From positions 13,886,269-13,950,268 of the forward strand of contig OW203725.1 of the NCBI GenBank assembly GCA_934045075.1: DNA of 64,000 nucleotides, in the 5' to 3' direction. This DNA is from Yponomeuta sedellus. Its lineage: Eukaryota > Arthropoda > Insecta > Lepidoptera > Yponomeutidae. Positions 23,876-32,190 of the stretch are shown piece after piece. The notes beneath the pieces are model-generated. The model was not told where the DNA came from and ran no database searches. It saw only the letters and a list, made by a program, of their open reading frames with translations. How positions within the stretch are numbered: the stretch's first letter is position 1; every line of letters begins with the position of its first letter. A program made the position numbers and the translations under genes.

Positions 23876-25446
23876 TGATAACTATTATTAGAATTTTTAA
23901 TATAAACGGCCGTTTTGGTGGAAATCAATTTAAGTCCTAGAATGTATGCTCTAAAAACAGTTATCACAGATATTAACATTATTGATGTTTACTTTTTGAA
24001 AAAATGTATTATAAAACAAGTTATGACTTTTATTCCATTGGTGCCGCTAGTTACATTTTACATACAGAAACACTTTCTTAATTCATATATTCTGTTTTCC
24101 TTGCTAAAATGAAGTTGATTGTTTGCAGTTACAACTGTGAGGATCCCAATTGCTACGCTGACTTGTCCAGGTTGAGAGGTGTAAAGTATGTCACTTGGGA
24201 GAACCGAGACAAACTAGTCCAGCAAGATGAGGTAAGGGTTGGCATTATTTCGTAACAATAAATAAACTTTGCGCTGAGTTTGCGTTGAAGAGTGTTAAAA
24301 GGTAATTATGGTAAGATACGAGTAACTTTAAAACTGTAGGTATGCAACACAACGTAAATTCTAGAAATAAACGAACTTCTTTTCCAAGATTTAGGCTGGC
24401 AGTAGTTAATATATCCTTTATACGTTTATACAAAAGATGCTTGCCAGAATCGTGTTTCAAAAAATGTGTAAAGCACACTTTATGCGAAAAGCGTTACTAT
24501 AACAATAAAGATTATTTGGATGATAATGATATCTGGATCTAAATCCAGTTCAAAGTATGAGTTCTTGGTTTAAGGATAATTATCTAAACTCTGTTAATGA
24601 AGGATTTAGAAAAAAACTATGTTCGGAGATTTCTTGTCCTCTAAAACTATCTGGAGTTTGAAATGAACACCTAGTTCTACTTGTAACGTTAATTAAGTCC
24701 CAGTTTCTGTGCTAGTTTGAATAAAACATTTTAGAATTTTAAAAAAATAACCCTTCTATGAGCTATTTGAAATGACGTTAAGGTGTGATTGGCGTATAAC
24801 TATGTTTGAGAGGCCATAGGACAGTGGGTAGTCCATTTGCTTTACGTTAGATCTCAGGTTTAAAACCCAGTTCGAATCATAAATTTTCTAAGTTAGGTGA
24901 ATATATAGTAGTGCCTACTCGTTAACGATGAAAAAAAAAACGTGGCAAGAATAGTATGTTTCTGATGTCCACGGTATCTCATTGCGTGAATTTAATTTCA
25001 TTGAGGGTCATCAAAATGGTAAAACAAATTAATATTACATAGGGTGACATACTAAAAACCATGTCCAGAGCTTACATGGTTTTTAATTGTAATTGTAGGT
25101 AACAACTCAACGCCGTGAGCAGGCACTTAAGTAAGGCACCGAGATGGTCGCCAAACGCTGTATGGAAAAGAAGCGATTTAGTTCATTAACTTAAAAAAGT
25201 AGTGTTTCATACTTCACTGTCCTTCAGCGACTCATCCATATAGATTTGAATGTTAAGCGTAGTTTACGGCTTCAACAGGGCCACGGACCCGGCGGCGGCA
25301 GCCACGCTAAGTTCACCAACTACTCGTTCGACCTGGCGGAGTTCCTGCGCTTGGTGCAGAAATGCGCCGACCACGTGCGCCGGCGACCCGACTTCAAGAA
25401 CTTCGTCGAGGCCTCGCTGCTGGCTCGGGCTCACGAAGAGCTCTGA
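14013..25446 (+). CDS. EOGT: EGF-domain O-GlcNAc transferase (EOGT), complete, 8 exons
   Basis: Exons 14013-14340, 15172-15262, 15399-15499, 17851-18027, 18945-19219, 22125-22459, 24129-24231 and 25279-25446 join without a frame break into 525 residues. The vertebrate enzyme is almost the same length. EOGT transfers GlcNAc from UDP-GlcNAc to Ser/Thr of folded EGF repeats (Notch, Dumpy-type matrix proteins) inside the ER. The sequence shows a signal peptide ([14 protein letters not shown]), the cysteine-rich N-terminal motif CWGYEPNC (residues 66-73), QADFGYVKEQ at the exon 1/2 join, [11 protein letters not shown], and the GT61 hallmark HGAGLTH (417-423). The end, [17 protein letters not shown]... 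to HEEL, is a KDEL-like retrieval signal. Every intron is GT-AG and phases match. I chose the ATG at 14013 because it starts a clean signal peptide; the frame upstream has no other ATG. The gene looks functional. Confidence 0.96.
15172..15262 (+). CDS. EOGT: EOGT exon 2
   Basis: Acceptor ATTTCAG; encodes [20 protein letters not shown] and SLECSKNLR; donor AG|GTAAAA splits an Arg codon. Confidence 0.93.
15399..15499 (+). CDS. EOGT: EOGT exon 3
   Basis: Acceptor CTTATAG; encodes [20 protein letters not shown] and on to GPGQI; donor GTATGT. The CRARN phrase is conserved in the family. Confidence 0.92.
15673..15830. mobile_element. TIR MITE in EOGT intron 3
   Basis: The inverted ends TGATTTGCAACCGGATAAAC and its partner GTTTATCCAGTTGCAAATCA extend about 37 bp to the GACTTTTT block. 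The element is 158 bp and flanked by TTA/TAA-like bases, a PIF/Harbinger-type site. Part of the interior (CGTCTCTACTCGCCATGATT) recurs at 40560-40600. Confidence 0.75.
15870..16048 (+). repeat. Interspersed repeat ending GCACAGCTAGT
   Basis: Starts at CACACTAATATTATAAAGGC, contains GATTTGAATAAAATTTG and TAGCTGACACC, and ends CGCGGGGCACAGCTAGT. A second, 3'-truncated copy lies at 23425-23590. This type is very common in lepidopteran genomes. Confidence 0.7.
16345..16562 (-). mobile_element. tRNA-like foldback/SINE element, copy 1
   Basis: The minus strand carries a 73-base tRNA-like sequence (16493-16421). It has a CGCCCA/TGGGTG acceptor pairing, D-arm GGCTC...GAGC, an anticodon-like stem CTGGC/GCCAG with loop ACGGATA, and B-box GGTTCGAATCC. 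The sequence is flanked by the AACCTATT(T)AGAGGCTAAAAA arm. It is not a true tRNA gene: U33 is replaced by C, the T-stem has a mismatch, and the flanks are repeated elsewhere. Confidence 0.75.
16640..16900 (+). mobile_element. tRNA-like foldback/SINE element, copy 2 (inverted partner)
   Basis: Same element as copy 1 in opposite orientation. Its tRNA-like core (16796-16861) lacks six bases of the D-arm (CGCCCAATTGG instead of CGCCCATTGGCTCAATTGG). The two copies form a ~550-bp inverted pair inside EOGT intron 3. Confidence 0.75.
17220..17640 (+). pseudogene. LINE reverse-transcriptase C-terminus in EOGT intron 3
   Basis: The open frame reads [56 protein letters not shown] and [13 protein letters not shown]. 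This is the post-RT tail (WfGHV.RM...GRPr..w.D.i) common in insect LINEs. The 3' end, CAGTCCTTGGTCTCC to GGCGTGAGGTTATG, recurs inverted at 41.96, 58.8 and 60.5 kb. It is a 5'-truncated insertion in the sense direction of EOGT. Confidence 0.88.
17851..18027 (+). CDS. EOGT: EOGT exon 4
   Basis: Acceptor CTTTCAG; encodes [20 protein letters not shown] to YIMKLDA; donor GTAAGT. Start of the GT61 catalytic region. Confidence 0.93.
18690..18912 (+). pseudogene. RTE-type LINE tail in EOGT intron 4
   Basis: The frame reads [20 protein letters not shown], a TAG where Trp is expected, then [33 protein letters not shown] and stop. This is the end of an RTE-family endonuclease-RT protein. It finishes with a TGATGATAC-type tail typical of the clade. 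Confidence 0.88.
18945..19219 (+). CDS. EOGT: EOGT exon 5
   Basis: Acceptor TTTGCAG; encodes [20 protein letters not shown] to [11 protein letters not shown]; donor GTAAGT. The phase-1 join to exon 4 gives LDA-S-VNMYHHF. Confidence 0.94.
20087..20185 (+). pseudogene. Short relic frame of a transposon accessory protein
   Basis: Thirty-two codons [20 protein letters not shown] ending at a stop. The pattern [16 protein letters not shown] resembles the N-terminus of proteins (with SWIM/YqaJ-type domains) often carried by eukaryotic DNA transposons. This rests on recall of the pattern only. Confidence 0.3.
20496..21052. mobile_element. hAT-type MITE, 557 bp, with perfect 8-bp target duplication
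   Basis: Ends CAGTGTTATTATTG and (reverse complement of the right end) CAGTGTTATTATCG. Directly flanked by GTCGTCAG at 20488-20495 and GTCGTCAG at 21053-21060. CAGTG termini with an 8-bp duplication are hallmarks of the hAT superfamily. The inside carries repeated TACGGCA/TGCCGTA motifs and no ORF. Confidence 0.9.
22125..22459 (+). CDS. EOGT: EOGT exon 6
   Basis: Acceptor TTTTTCAG; encodes [39 protein letters not shown] and the catalytic-core motif [15 protein letters not shown]; donor GTAAGA (not the GTG one codon earlier), which gives FEV|Y at the next join. Confidence 0.95.
22639..22803. mobile_element. Small inverted-repeat element (copy 1)
   Basis: Ends TATTTATAAAAACACAAT and ATTGTGTTTTCATAAATA are inverted partners. 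The same ends occur at 27527-27619. In EOGT intron 6. Confidence 0.65.
22947..23165. repeat. 109-bp tandem duplication in EOGT intron 6
   Basis: The block ACACAAATGT(C/T)CCCGTTAAC to TTGCATAAAATATG occurs twice head-to-tail, about 95% identical by eye. Confidence 0.9.
23175..23245. repeat. Short tandem repeat CTCTAGTATGGAATTA
   Basis: Three near-identical units with spacers TTAA and AAGTCCTTAA. Confidence 0.85.
23230..23430 (+). repeat. Interspersed repeat family X, copy 1
   Basis: Shares GCATGAGTTCTATGT, ACACCTAGTTTGGCTTGTAA and TTTGAATAAAACATTTT with copies at 24545-24740 and 58190-58375. Confidence 0.7.
23425..23600 (+). repeat. Copy of the 15870-16048 repeat, 3' end lost
   Basis: CAAACTAATATTATAAAGGC through GCTGACACCCTGGAAG. 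It runs into a fragment of the tRNA-like foldback element (AACCCATTTAGAAGCTAAC...GCCGGGACTCGAA, 23598-23642). Confidence 0.7.
23817..23874. repeat. Poly-T tract, 58 bases
   Basis: An uninterrupted homopolymer, probably the poly-A tail of a minus-strand retrotransposed sequence (preceding bases AAAAACC). Produces a false poly-Lys frame. Confidence 0.95.
24129..24231 (+). CDS. EOGT: EOGT exon 7
   Basis: Acceptor GTTTGCAG; encodes [20 protein letters not shown] to QQDE, which matches the conserved YNCED...C..DL.RLRG segment of the family; donor GTAAGG. Confidence 0.95.
24545..24740 (+). repeat. Interspersed repeat family X, copy 2
   Basis: Contains ATGAGTTCTTGG, AACACCTAGTTCTACTTGTA and TTTGAATAAAACATTTT in the same order as at 23230. 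Confidence 0.7.
25279..25446 (+). CDS. EOGT: EOGT exon 8 (terminal)
   Basis: Acceptor TTCAACAG; encodes [20 protein letters not shown] to ARAHEEL and TGA at 25444. It is markedly GC-rich next to its AT-rich surroundings. KFTNYSFD is a family signature; the last four residues act as ER retrieval signal. Confidence 0.95.
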   Translation, partial: GHGPGGGSHAKFTNYSFDLAEFLRLVQKCADHVRRRPDFKNFVEASLLARAHEEL

Positions 25447-25533
25447 GCTGGAAGGTAAAGGCAAAATCAGACGATTCACTCGATCACACAACATGGGTCT
25501 AATTGAACGTTATAGTTTTTTGTAATACAATCA

Positions 25534-25539
25534 AATAAA
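25534..25539 (+). terminator. EOGT: EOGT polyadenylation signal
   Basis: AATAAA in CAAATAAAAAAAG, 88 bases after the stop codon. It is the first consensus signal downstream. Confidence 0.7.
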
Positions 25540-25559
25540 AAAAGTGTTTTAGAATAGTT

Positions 25560-26150
25560 TGCCTCTCTCTCACGGGAAGCAAATAGTTGCTTAATCATTT
25601 TCTTTTGAGCGTTTTGTAATATAGTAGGTAAAAGGGAATGACTGAATCCGAATGTACGTTCATTCACTCTTCTACCGTTCTAGAAAAACGAAAGATGCCG
25701 ATCTGTTTACTAATACATTAATTCAATAATATTCGATAATTCAACAATTCAATAAATTGATTCGGCATTAAACTTCCGTTCTGTGTTTTAGATGATTCGG
25801 AGTGAAATATGCGCCATGAAAGGCAGGAATGAACTAAAATGAACCGTCTGATTTCGCCTTAACAGGCGAAATGTCTTGAGAAATGCGTCCTGAATTGCTC
25901 CGGAAACGCGTCCGGGTAATAGACAGTGGTTGGCGTTTGAACCGAGATTCCGGCGCTTTCGCTTTTAGTCTAAGCCAAGCCTTATTAAGTTTCTACGACA
26001 TTAGTAAGCTAGTTTTCTACTCATTCGCATTAGCGCTCTCATATGCATTATTAATTGTACTAAGTATATTATTTTACAGTTGTTGTTAGTTATTAATAGT
26101 GGTATTAGGATACATTTGTATACGCATAGGTGTTTGCGTACCTACTCATG
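25560..26150. other. EOGT downstream flank, nothing recognised
   Basis: Unique-looking DNA with short frames only. A GC-richer patch at 25870-25990 reads as a 68-codon frame without a domain. Confidence 0.45.
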
Positions 26151-26158
26151 TATTTCAG

Positions 26159-26310
26159 TTACGCGTTATAGATATCTTCTTCGTTCAGTGCCTCTCCACT
26201 CCTCTTCTCATCTCTCCAGTTGGTCATTAGCTTTGCATATTCCTCTCTTCTCATTGTAGAGCGAATTCGATCTACCTCGCTGGCAACTCCAATCCAAATA
26301 GGTATAAACC
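26159..26310 (-). CDS. Possible terminal exon of an unknown minus-strand gene or TE
   Basis: On the minus strand, a strong acceptor (TTTTTGTTTTCACTAG, about 26326-26311) leads into 50 codons: FIPIWIGVASEVDRIRSTMR, REEYAKLMTNWRDEKRSGEA and LNEEDIYNA, then TAA. The composition is protein-like: charged, helical, no low-complexity run. I do not recognise the family, and no consensus poly-A signal follows closely. It may be the last exon of a gene convergent with EOGT or a transposon remnant. Confidence 0.35.
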
Positions 26311-26329
26311 TAGTGAAAACAAAAACATG

Positions 26330-27250
26330 CTGCTTCTAATTTTTAGTGATTATAGCCCAATAGAGGTGTGAGGGGTATTCGGGGCTGACATGGCCATCAA
26401 CATTATGGTCTTACGTGTGTACAAATTTAATTACTGCTATACCCACACCTGGACCGCCTGCCCTAGACCTAGAGAGGGAGAAAGAGAAAACAGCCTTTAC
26501 TATCATCGAGCGTGAAAAGGCTTGAAAATTTCCAAAACTGTAAATTTACCTTCATGAATTGATTTACTGGTTGCTACTACTAGTAGAAGGTGAGTTTTAT
26601 TTAACAATCGGGAACTTGCAGCAAACTTATAATGAATTGGTATGCTTTTATAGACATAGTAATACTAAGAATTTAGAAATGAAGAATTAAATAAAATAAC
26701 ATTTTTCGGAATTTTCAGGGTCTCAATCAATCAAGTTACTGTAATAAATAATAAAGAACATATTGGATTAAATTGATATTGGCGCGTTTTTAATAGAATT
26801 TTTTTACGACAGCTTATGACATATTATGAAAAATTTTGGTCATAGAGAACAACGATACCGCGTTATTTCTTATTTAACATGGCCTCTTCGATAGTATAAA
26901 AAAAATTTGCATGTTCTCCGTTGAACAAAAATGGGTTCTAAGTCAACACAACAAGTTTAAGACAATTTTGTACCTTGCACATTTGAGTATAGGGTAGTTG
27001 TTTCTGAAATATCGGGCATAATTGAAGCGCAGTTTGAATATAATAACATCGAGAGGAGTCTCATAACATGATTCATATAAATCACAAACCAATAAAAATG
27101 TAATGAATAAAAGTTCAAAATCAACCATTACATCGTCGTAAATACTTTCAACCCATAACCGCAAACACAACAAGAGAATTATGTCTGTCATTATTGGGCT
27201 GCTTGGTTGCTATTATTCAGGCACGTTTCTCGTAAAAAAGCCGATGACCG
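26330..27250. other. Intergenic DNA, no recognised content
   Basis: AT-rich, with no frame above 82 codons that shows domain features. I see nothing definite. Confidence 0.45.
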
Positions 27251-27279
27251 TTCCCTGATTTAATCTGTTTTATTTATTG

Positions 27280-27470
27280 TTTTGCGAATGCACCGCTAGT
27301 TTAATTGTAACACCGCGCGCTCCGCGAACGTTACTTCCATAATTACACCTTGCGATATTCGGATAAATGGCTCATATGATCGGAAAATAAATGGGCTTCG
27401 TCGTTGAACAAATTATTGACATTGCACTGAAAGATTATGTCGTGGTAGAATCTCGTCTGGTTCAAACAAT
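27280..27470. promoter_or_regulatory. Candidate regulatory stretch
   Basis: Unique-looking sequence with homeodomain-type TAATTG and TAATTA cores, a GCGCGC block and AAATAAATGG, not matched elsewhere in the window. Purely a pattern-based guess. Confidence 0.2.
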
Positions 27471-27526
27471 GTACCGCCGTAAATTTGAAACTTCAAATCG
27501 ACCGTAAGACTTCTTACGGTCTTACA

Positions 27527-27619
27527 GTCTTATTTATAAAAACACGATTCCTCTAAATCACTCGAAAGACGCTGATTGCTGATGACGCTTTAGAGAAATC
27601 GTGTTTTCATAAATAAGAC
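27527..27619. mobile_element. Small inverted-repeat element (copy 2)
   Basis: GTCTTATTTATAAAAACACG at the left pairs with CGTGTTTTCATAAATAAGAC at the right. Arms are about 30 bp with a ~33-bp centre. Same family as 22639-22803. Confidence 0.75.
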
Positions 27620-28436
27620 CGTTGGATTACCTAGGTATTATTATCAAGTCGAATTAATTCTCCTATTTTCGATATTACACTTTATATTATGATGTTAGCG
27701 AGAATAATTACGTGAAGTTGTCGTAACTAGTGTAGTTACAACAACTTCAATCAATCAAATCAATCAACAACTTAACGTATTATCTTGATTTTGTATACTC
27801 CTGCTAAACTAAAAAAATAATAGAGGTATGGTCTATATTGTTTGGTCATATAACTATCGTCGTTTTTTGATGCTATTTTCAATTAACTGAATGACCAAAA
27901 AGAAATTAGGTATTGTATTTTAATTTATTTTCAATATTATTTCTTATTTAATGTCCTGTTAAATGTTTCGTGTGCAATAACATTATAAAGTAAAGTAATT
28001 AGTACCATGAGTTCCAATACCGCGTCGGCCCGAAATATTTCGTTTGAATTGAAGTTTGTTAAAAAATATTAGAAAAATTAAGAAACACTGATACGACGTC
28101 CGTGTGCAAGAATCATGACCACACAACACAAATCGGACACAAACTTGAACCTCACTAAGACCTCACAACTTGAACGTAACGCTGTATTGATAAATCAATA
28201 TTCGACATATCTTGTAGAATAGGTAAATTTTTATGCATCTACACCCTTTTAGAAAACGTTTAGAATTCAATAGAAACACGTGATCCAATATGTTTTTTTA
28301 TTATTGGAGTAATGTGATTTTTAGCACCCAAAAGCCCGAAAAAGTATTTCTTACCGTTTTATCTTCAAATTAATCTTGAGTTTTTCTATGTCTTGTGTGA
28401 AATAACAGCACTGGAACTTGAATCTAAGCTTGACGC

Positions 28437-28472
28437 TTAATACCATCCTTATCCTTATAAGGATGGTATTAA
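28437..28472. repeat. Perfect hairpin, 16-bp arms
   Basis: TTAATACCATCCTTAT and its exact reverse complement, separated by CCTT. Confidence 0.9.
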
Positions 28473-28550
28473 ACCAATACCATACCATAGATATATTTTT
28501 AAATAATTCAATGATACAGTACTCTGTTTGTTGTTCATGTGTTTGACACA

Positions 28551-28998
28551 TTTTAGGGTTCCGTACCCCAAAAGGAAAAACGGAACTTTTATAGGATCAC
28601 TTTGTTGTCCGTCCGTCTATCCATCTGTCAAGACCATTTATCTTGGAATCGCGTGCAGGTATGGAGTTGAAATTAAAACCCTTAATTAATTAGGTCTAGA
28701 GTAACAAAAAAAAGTTGACGCAAGAAAAAATTACGGCCTCAAGGGAATCAAAATACATGATGTCCCGTTCTAGAACTATGTAATTTGACAAATAATATCT
28801 CTTATACTACTAATACAAGAAAAATCTGAAGGCCTAAAAAATTCTTCAAAAATTCTTAAAAAAGTCTTCGTCGGGAAAAGCTTGGCAAAAACTGCTAGAC
28901 TCGACTCGTAAACTGTTTAAAATATAATATGTAAGTACCTACAAATATACGGAATTCTCGGAGCGCGAGTCCGACTCTCACTTGGCCGGTTTTTTAAT
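28551..28998 (+). mobile_element. Lepidopteran GGGTTCCGTACC...CACTTGGCCGG element, near full length
   Basis: Begins TTAGGGTTCCGTACCCCAAA, has a GTCCGTCCGTCTATCCATCT run, and ends GCGCGAGTCCGACTCTCACT-TGGCCGGTTTTTT. No ORF. Recognised as a very abundant non-coding lepidopteran repeat. Other pieces lie at 29590-29650 (inverted), 42255-42400 and 47225-48125. Confidence 0.8.
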
Positions 28999-29589
28999 GA
29001 ACACTACTTTAATTTATCTCTAGCTTTATTTTGAGCTAATATCTAACTTGTGAATAATAAATCATTTACAATTTGCCAAGTAGGTACCGAATGAATATTG
29101 ACTTTTAATGTTATTATGTTCAATGAGATTTAAATATTCGTTCTGTGTTTGCGCGATGCGATGTGAATTAAAGAAAGGTAAGGGGAGGAGCGGTAACTGT
29201 AAAAGAAATCGCATAATATTGAGGCAATATTTACAGAGGGAATTAATGACTGACCAACAAGAGGCCCCGGGCCCGCTTGCCATAACTTTTCCTCATAACC
29301 AGATTGTATCACGAAATAAACTGCCGGACGACTAATTGAAATCATTTCACGCGATGTAAATTAGGAATGGATGTTTTCTTAAGTGATTTGCTTACAATTA
29401 TAACAATTATACTTAGACTATTAATAAACTTAATCTCAATGTCTGTTATTTATAGAATACATGCAAACGCTTATTTAAACATGATGTTAAAATACCCGAT
29501 GACCAACCCGAAAGCGCACAAAATAGACCACTAAACCAGGGAGGCCGGCCGAGTGGCCGATATTTTAATTGGACTAACGTTTGAAAAAA

Positions 29590-29655
29590 AAAAGTGAAAA
29601 CTGGTCAAGTGCGAGTTGGACTTGCGCGCCGAGAGCTTCGTTCCACCTCATTTGA
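29590..29655 (-). repeat. Fragment of the GGGTTCCGTACC family, inverted
   Basis: GGTCAAGTGCGAGTTGGACT matches the reverse complement of the family's 3' end. Confidence 0.6.
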
Positions 29656-29755
29656 TTTCTATTACGTACTTACAACATGTCTTTTTCGGCCCTAAACGGG
29701 TCTCCCACTTGTAATTGGCCAGTTTTGCTTTCTGGTTATAACATTAATTATAATC

Positions 29756-30105
29756 ATTATCAACCCATTATGTCCTCACCGAGGGGAACGGGTCTCTTCC
29801 CTGGGGAAGGTATAGGCCATGCTCGGATTGGTGCCAAGTCCGGATTGGTGAAGGTTTGCAAGACTAGTGGCTGGTCTTACTGTCAGAAGTTTTCAAGCCG
29901 CCCTAAGGCCTCTGACTTGGCTTGGCTGGCACCAACAGCTTAACGTGCCTTGCGAAGCACGGAACCGCTCGGAAAAAGGCGACTAGCGTTAGTCATAGAC
30001 GGCTTACGCATCCATGCACTGAATGCGCCCTGTGTTGCTTAACCTTCGTGATCGTTTAAGATCACTTAGGCAGCCGGGGCTACAAGCGATTCTCAAGCGA
30101 TTCAT
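29756..30105 (-). mobile_element. 5S-derived SINE family, copy B (near full length)
   Basis: Read on the minus strand from 30105, the head contains GATCACGAAGGTTAAGCAAC and CAGTGCATGGATGCG-like sequence. This is collinear with the internal promoter of animal 5S rRNA (GATCACCGAAGTTAAGCAAC... CAGTACTTGGATGGGTGACC). The body and the CCCGTTCCCCTC...ATAATGGGTTGATAATGA tail follow. It faces copy C head to head across about 25 bp. Confidence 0.82.
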
Positions 30106-30128
30106 TATATTACTGAAGTATAATTACA

Positions 30129-30490
30129 CCTCGTGGAAGCGCTTGTGTTCCATTCGAACCGAGTGATTGGAATCAGTCACTTGGGTTAAGCAACAACAGG
30201 CGTGGCCAGGTGCAGAGTGGGTGACCGTCCCGTGACTATCGCTAGTGTCATTTTTTCGAGCGCTTCCGTGCTTCGCAAGGCACGTTAAGCCGTTCGTGTC
30301 TGCTGCCATGTAATGGCAGTCATTAAGCCATGTCAGAGGCTTTATGGGCGGCTTTATAACTTCTGACAGTAAGGCCCGGCACTGACTTGCAATCCTCCAC
30401 CAACCCGGACTTGGTCCCCACTGTGGAGTATAACCTAACCTTCCTGCGATGCAGGAAGAGACCCGTGCTCCAGCAGTAGGGACATACAAG
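30129..30490 (+). mobile_element. 5S-derived SINE family, copy C
   Basis: The plus-strand head is TCACTTGGGTTAAGCAACAA then AGTGGGTGACCGTC. The shared body follows (GTGCTTCGCAAGGCACGTTA, CTTCTGACAGTAAGG) with tail GGGACATACAAGGATTGATA. It is more diverged than copies E and F. Confidence 0.82.
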
Positions 30491-30535
30491 GATTGATATC
30501 GATAATTACACCATGTGTGACACAAAACCTTTTTA

Positions 30536-31090
30536 TTTGTTTGTTTGTTTGTTTGTTTGTTTGTTTGTTTGTTTGTTTGTTTGTTTGTTTGTTTGTTTGT
30601 TTGTTTGTTTGTTTGTTTGTTTCGTTTGTTTGTTTGTTTGTTTGTTTGTTTGTTTGTTTGTTTGTTTGTTTGTTTGTTTGTTTGTTTGTTTGTTTGTTTG
30701 TTTGTTTGTTTGTTTGTTTGTTTGTTTGTTTGTTTGTTTGTTTGTTTGTTTGTTTGTTTGTTTGTTTGTTTGTTTGTTTGTTTGTTTGTTTGTTTGTTTG
30801 TTTGTTTGTTTGTTTGTTTGTTTGTTTGTTTGTTTGTTTGTTTGTTTGTTTGTTTGTTTGTTTGTTTGTTTGTTTGTTTGTTTGTTTGTTTGTTTGTTTG
30901 TTTGTTTGTTTGTTTGTTTGTTTGTTTGTTTGTTTGTTTGTTTGTTTGTTTGTTTGTTTGTTTGTTTGTTTGTTTGTTTGTTTGTTTGTTTGTTTGTTTG
31001 TTTGTTTGTTTGTTTGTTTGTTTGTTTGTTTGTTTGTTTGTTTGTTTGTTTGTTTGTTTGTTTGTTTGTTTGTTTGTTTGTTTGTTTGTT
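30536..31090. repeat. (TTTG)n microsatellite, 555 bp
   Basis: About 139 copies with one substitution (TTCG at 30621-30624). It starts some 45 bp after the 3' end of copy C. Because the unit is four bases, all frames are open on both strands and give Cys-Leu-Phe-Val or Lys-Gln-Thr-Asn repeats; none is a gene. Confidence 0.98.
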
Positions 31091-31099
31091 TATTTACAT

Positions 31100-32020
31100 G
31101 AATATTGTAACAGAGCACTACCTTTCATACATCTTCTAGGATTCTCTTACATATCTTCACCACACTTTCAATTCCATCCGCAAACACATCACACTCTGGT
31201 GCTTCAGCGAGCAGGGCACAGAGTAGTCGCAGCGCGAGTGCGACCGGCGAGCACTGTATGTATGCGTTTAAGAATAAAAAATCGCGTTCGTTGCTTTTTT
31301 ACGCTTTTATCTCAAAAAACGCAATGTCTGAAAAATAAAACTTGCTGCCCATTACGGTTCGTAAGATAGAGTGCTTTAATGCTAAAACAGGCAGCGTAGG
31401 ATTGATAAGGTCCCATTGTGGTTTTTGCATAGCTTTCGGGTCCGATACCGGTATATCCATATCAAGTATTAATTTTACTTAGCTTTCTAATTATTTATTA
31501 AGAGCTCCAACTGACAAATGTGATATTTTTATAACAGTGAAATAAACATGAATTGTAAAAAGATAAGCTTGTCTTTGAATCCAAACGAATACCTTACCTA
31601 TAATGCTATGTATAAACGATTGGTAATCAGGGTGGTACCTAGGTTATATTGGAAATTCATTGACGGAACCATCGATACCCGTTGCCGTTCACGCGATATG
31701 TACTACTGGGTGAATTTGAAATAGCAATATTTTATTACAATATTCTTTTTTAAGAATATTATAAGTTTGTACCTACGCATATATGTTTTTGTTAACTTTT
31801 TGTGCTGATTTGGTTTGATAAAACAGTAATTTTTCATACAAAAACATTGTTTTCACAATGAGATAGAGAAAGTGTGAGGTTAATCACCACGTATGCCGGC
31901 CGTGAACACAAGTGAACACCTCACGCACTCAGGTTTCCTTATTCCGTTATCTTTAACAGCTGGTGATTGGTACTAGAAATTCAAGAACGTAAGTGGCCCC
32001 TTTGAAATTTTGCTGACAAA
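31100..32020. other. Intergenic DNA
   Basis: Holds a GC-richer patch at 31200-31260 (CAGCGCGAGTGCGACC). Otherwise nothing recognised. Confidence 0.4.
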
Positions 32021-32028
32021 TTCGATGC

Positions 32029-32190
32029 TACCTTGTAGTTGTTATTGGCATTAGAGCTGAGGACATTGTGGTTGGTAGTAAAGACTAGTGTTGCGCTGCG
32101 GGCGCGGGCGGCGAGCTCGGTGGTCGCGGCTGGCGACGACGCTGATTCATGTCGCTGATAGGAATCGCAGGCGCCGGCGCCCACCGCCAT
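32029..32190 (-). CDS. Possible first coding exon in a GC-rich islet (weak)
   Basis: On the minus strand an ATG in a strong context (GAAAATGGCGG) opens MAVGAGACDSYQRHESASSP and about 33 more Ala/Ser/Asn-rich codons up to a potential donor (TACAAG|GTAGCA). The frame itself closes 45 bases further. It might be a 5' exon of a minus-strand gene reaching towards 26 kb, or simply an islet without coding function. Confidence 0.2.

Noticed and set aside
23794..23979. Poly-lysine frame
   Set aside because: Antisense reading of the 58-base poly-T tract.
29108..29345. Overlapping frames of 71-75 codons
   Set aside because: Mirror frames on both strands without features; chance.
30435..31369. 200-270-codon frames of Cys-Leu-Phe-Val or Asn-Lys-Gln-Thr repeats
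   Set aside because: Translations of the TTTG microsatellite plus flanks; no gene structure.
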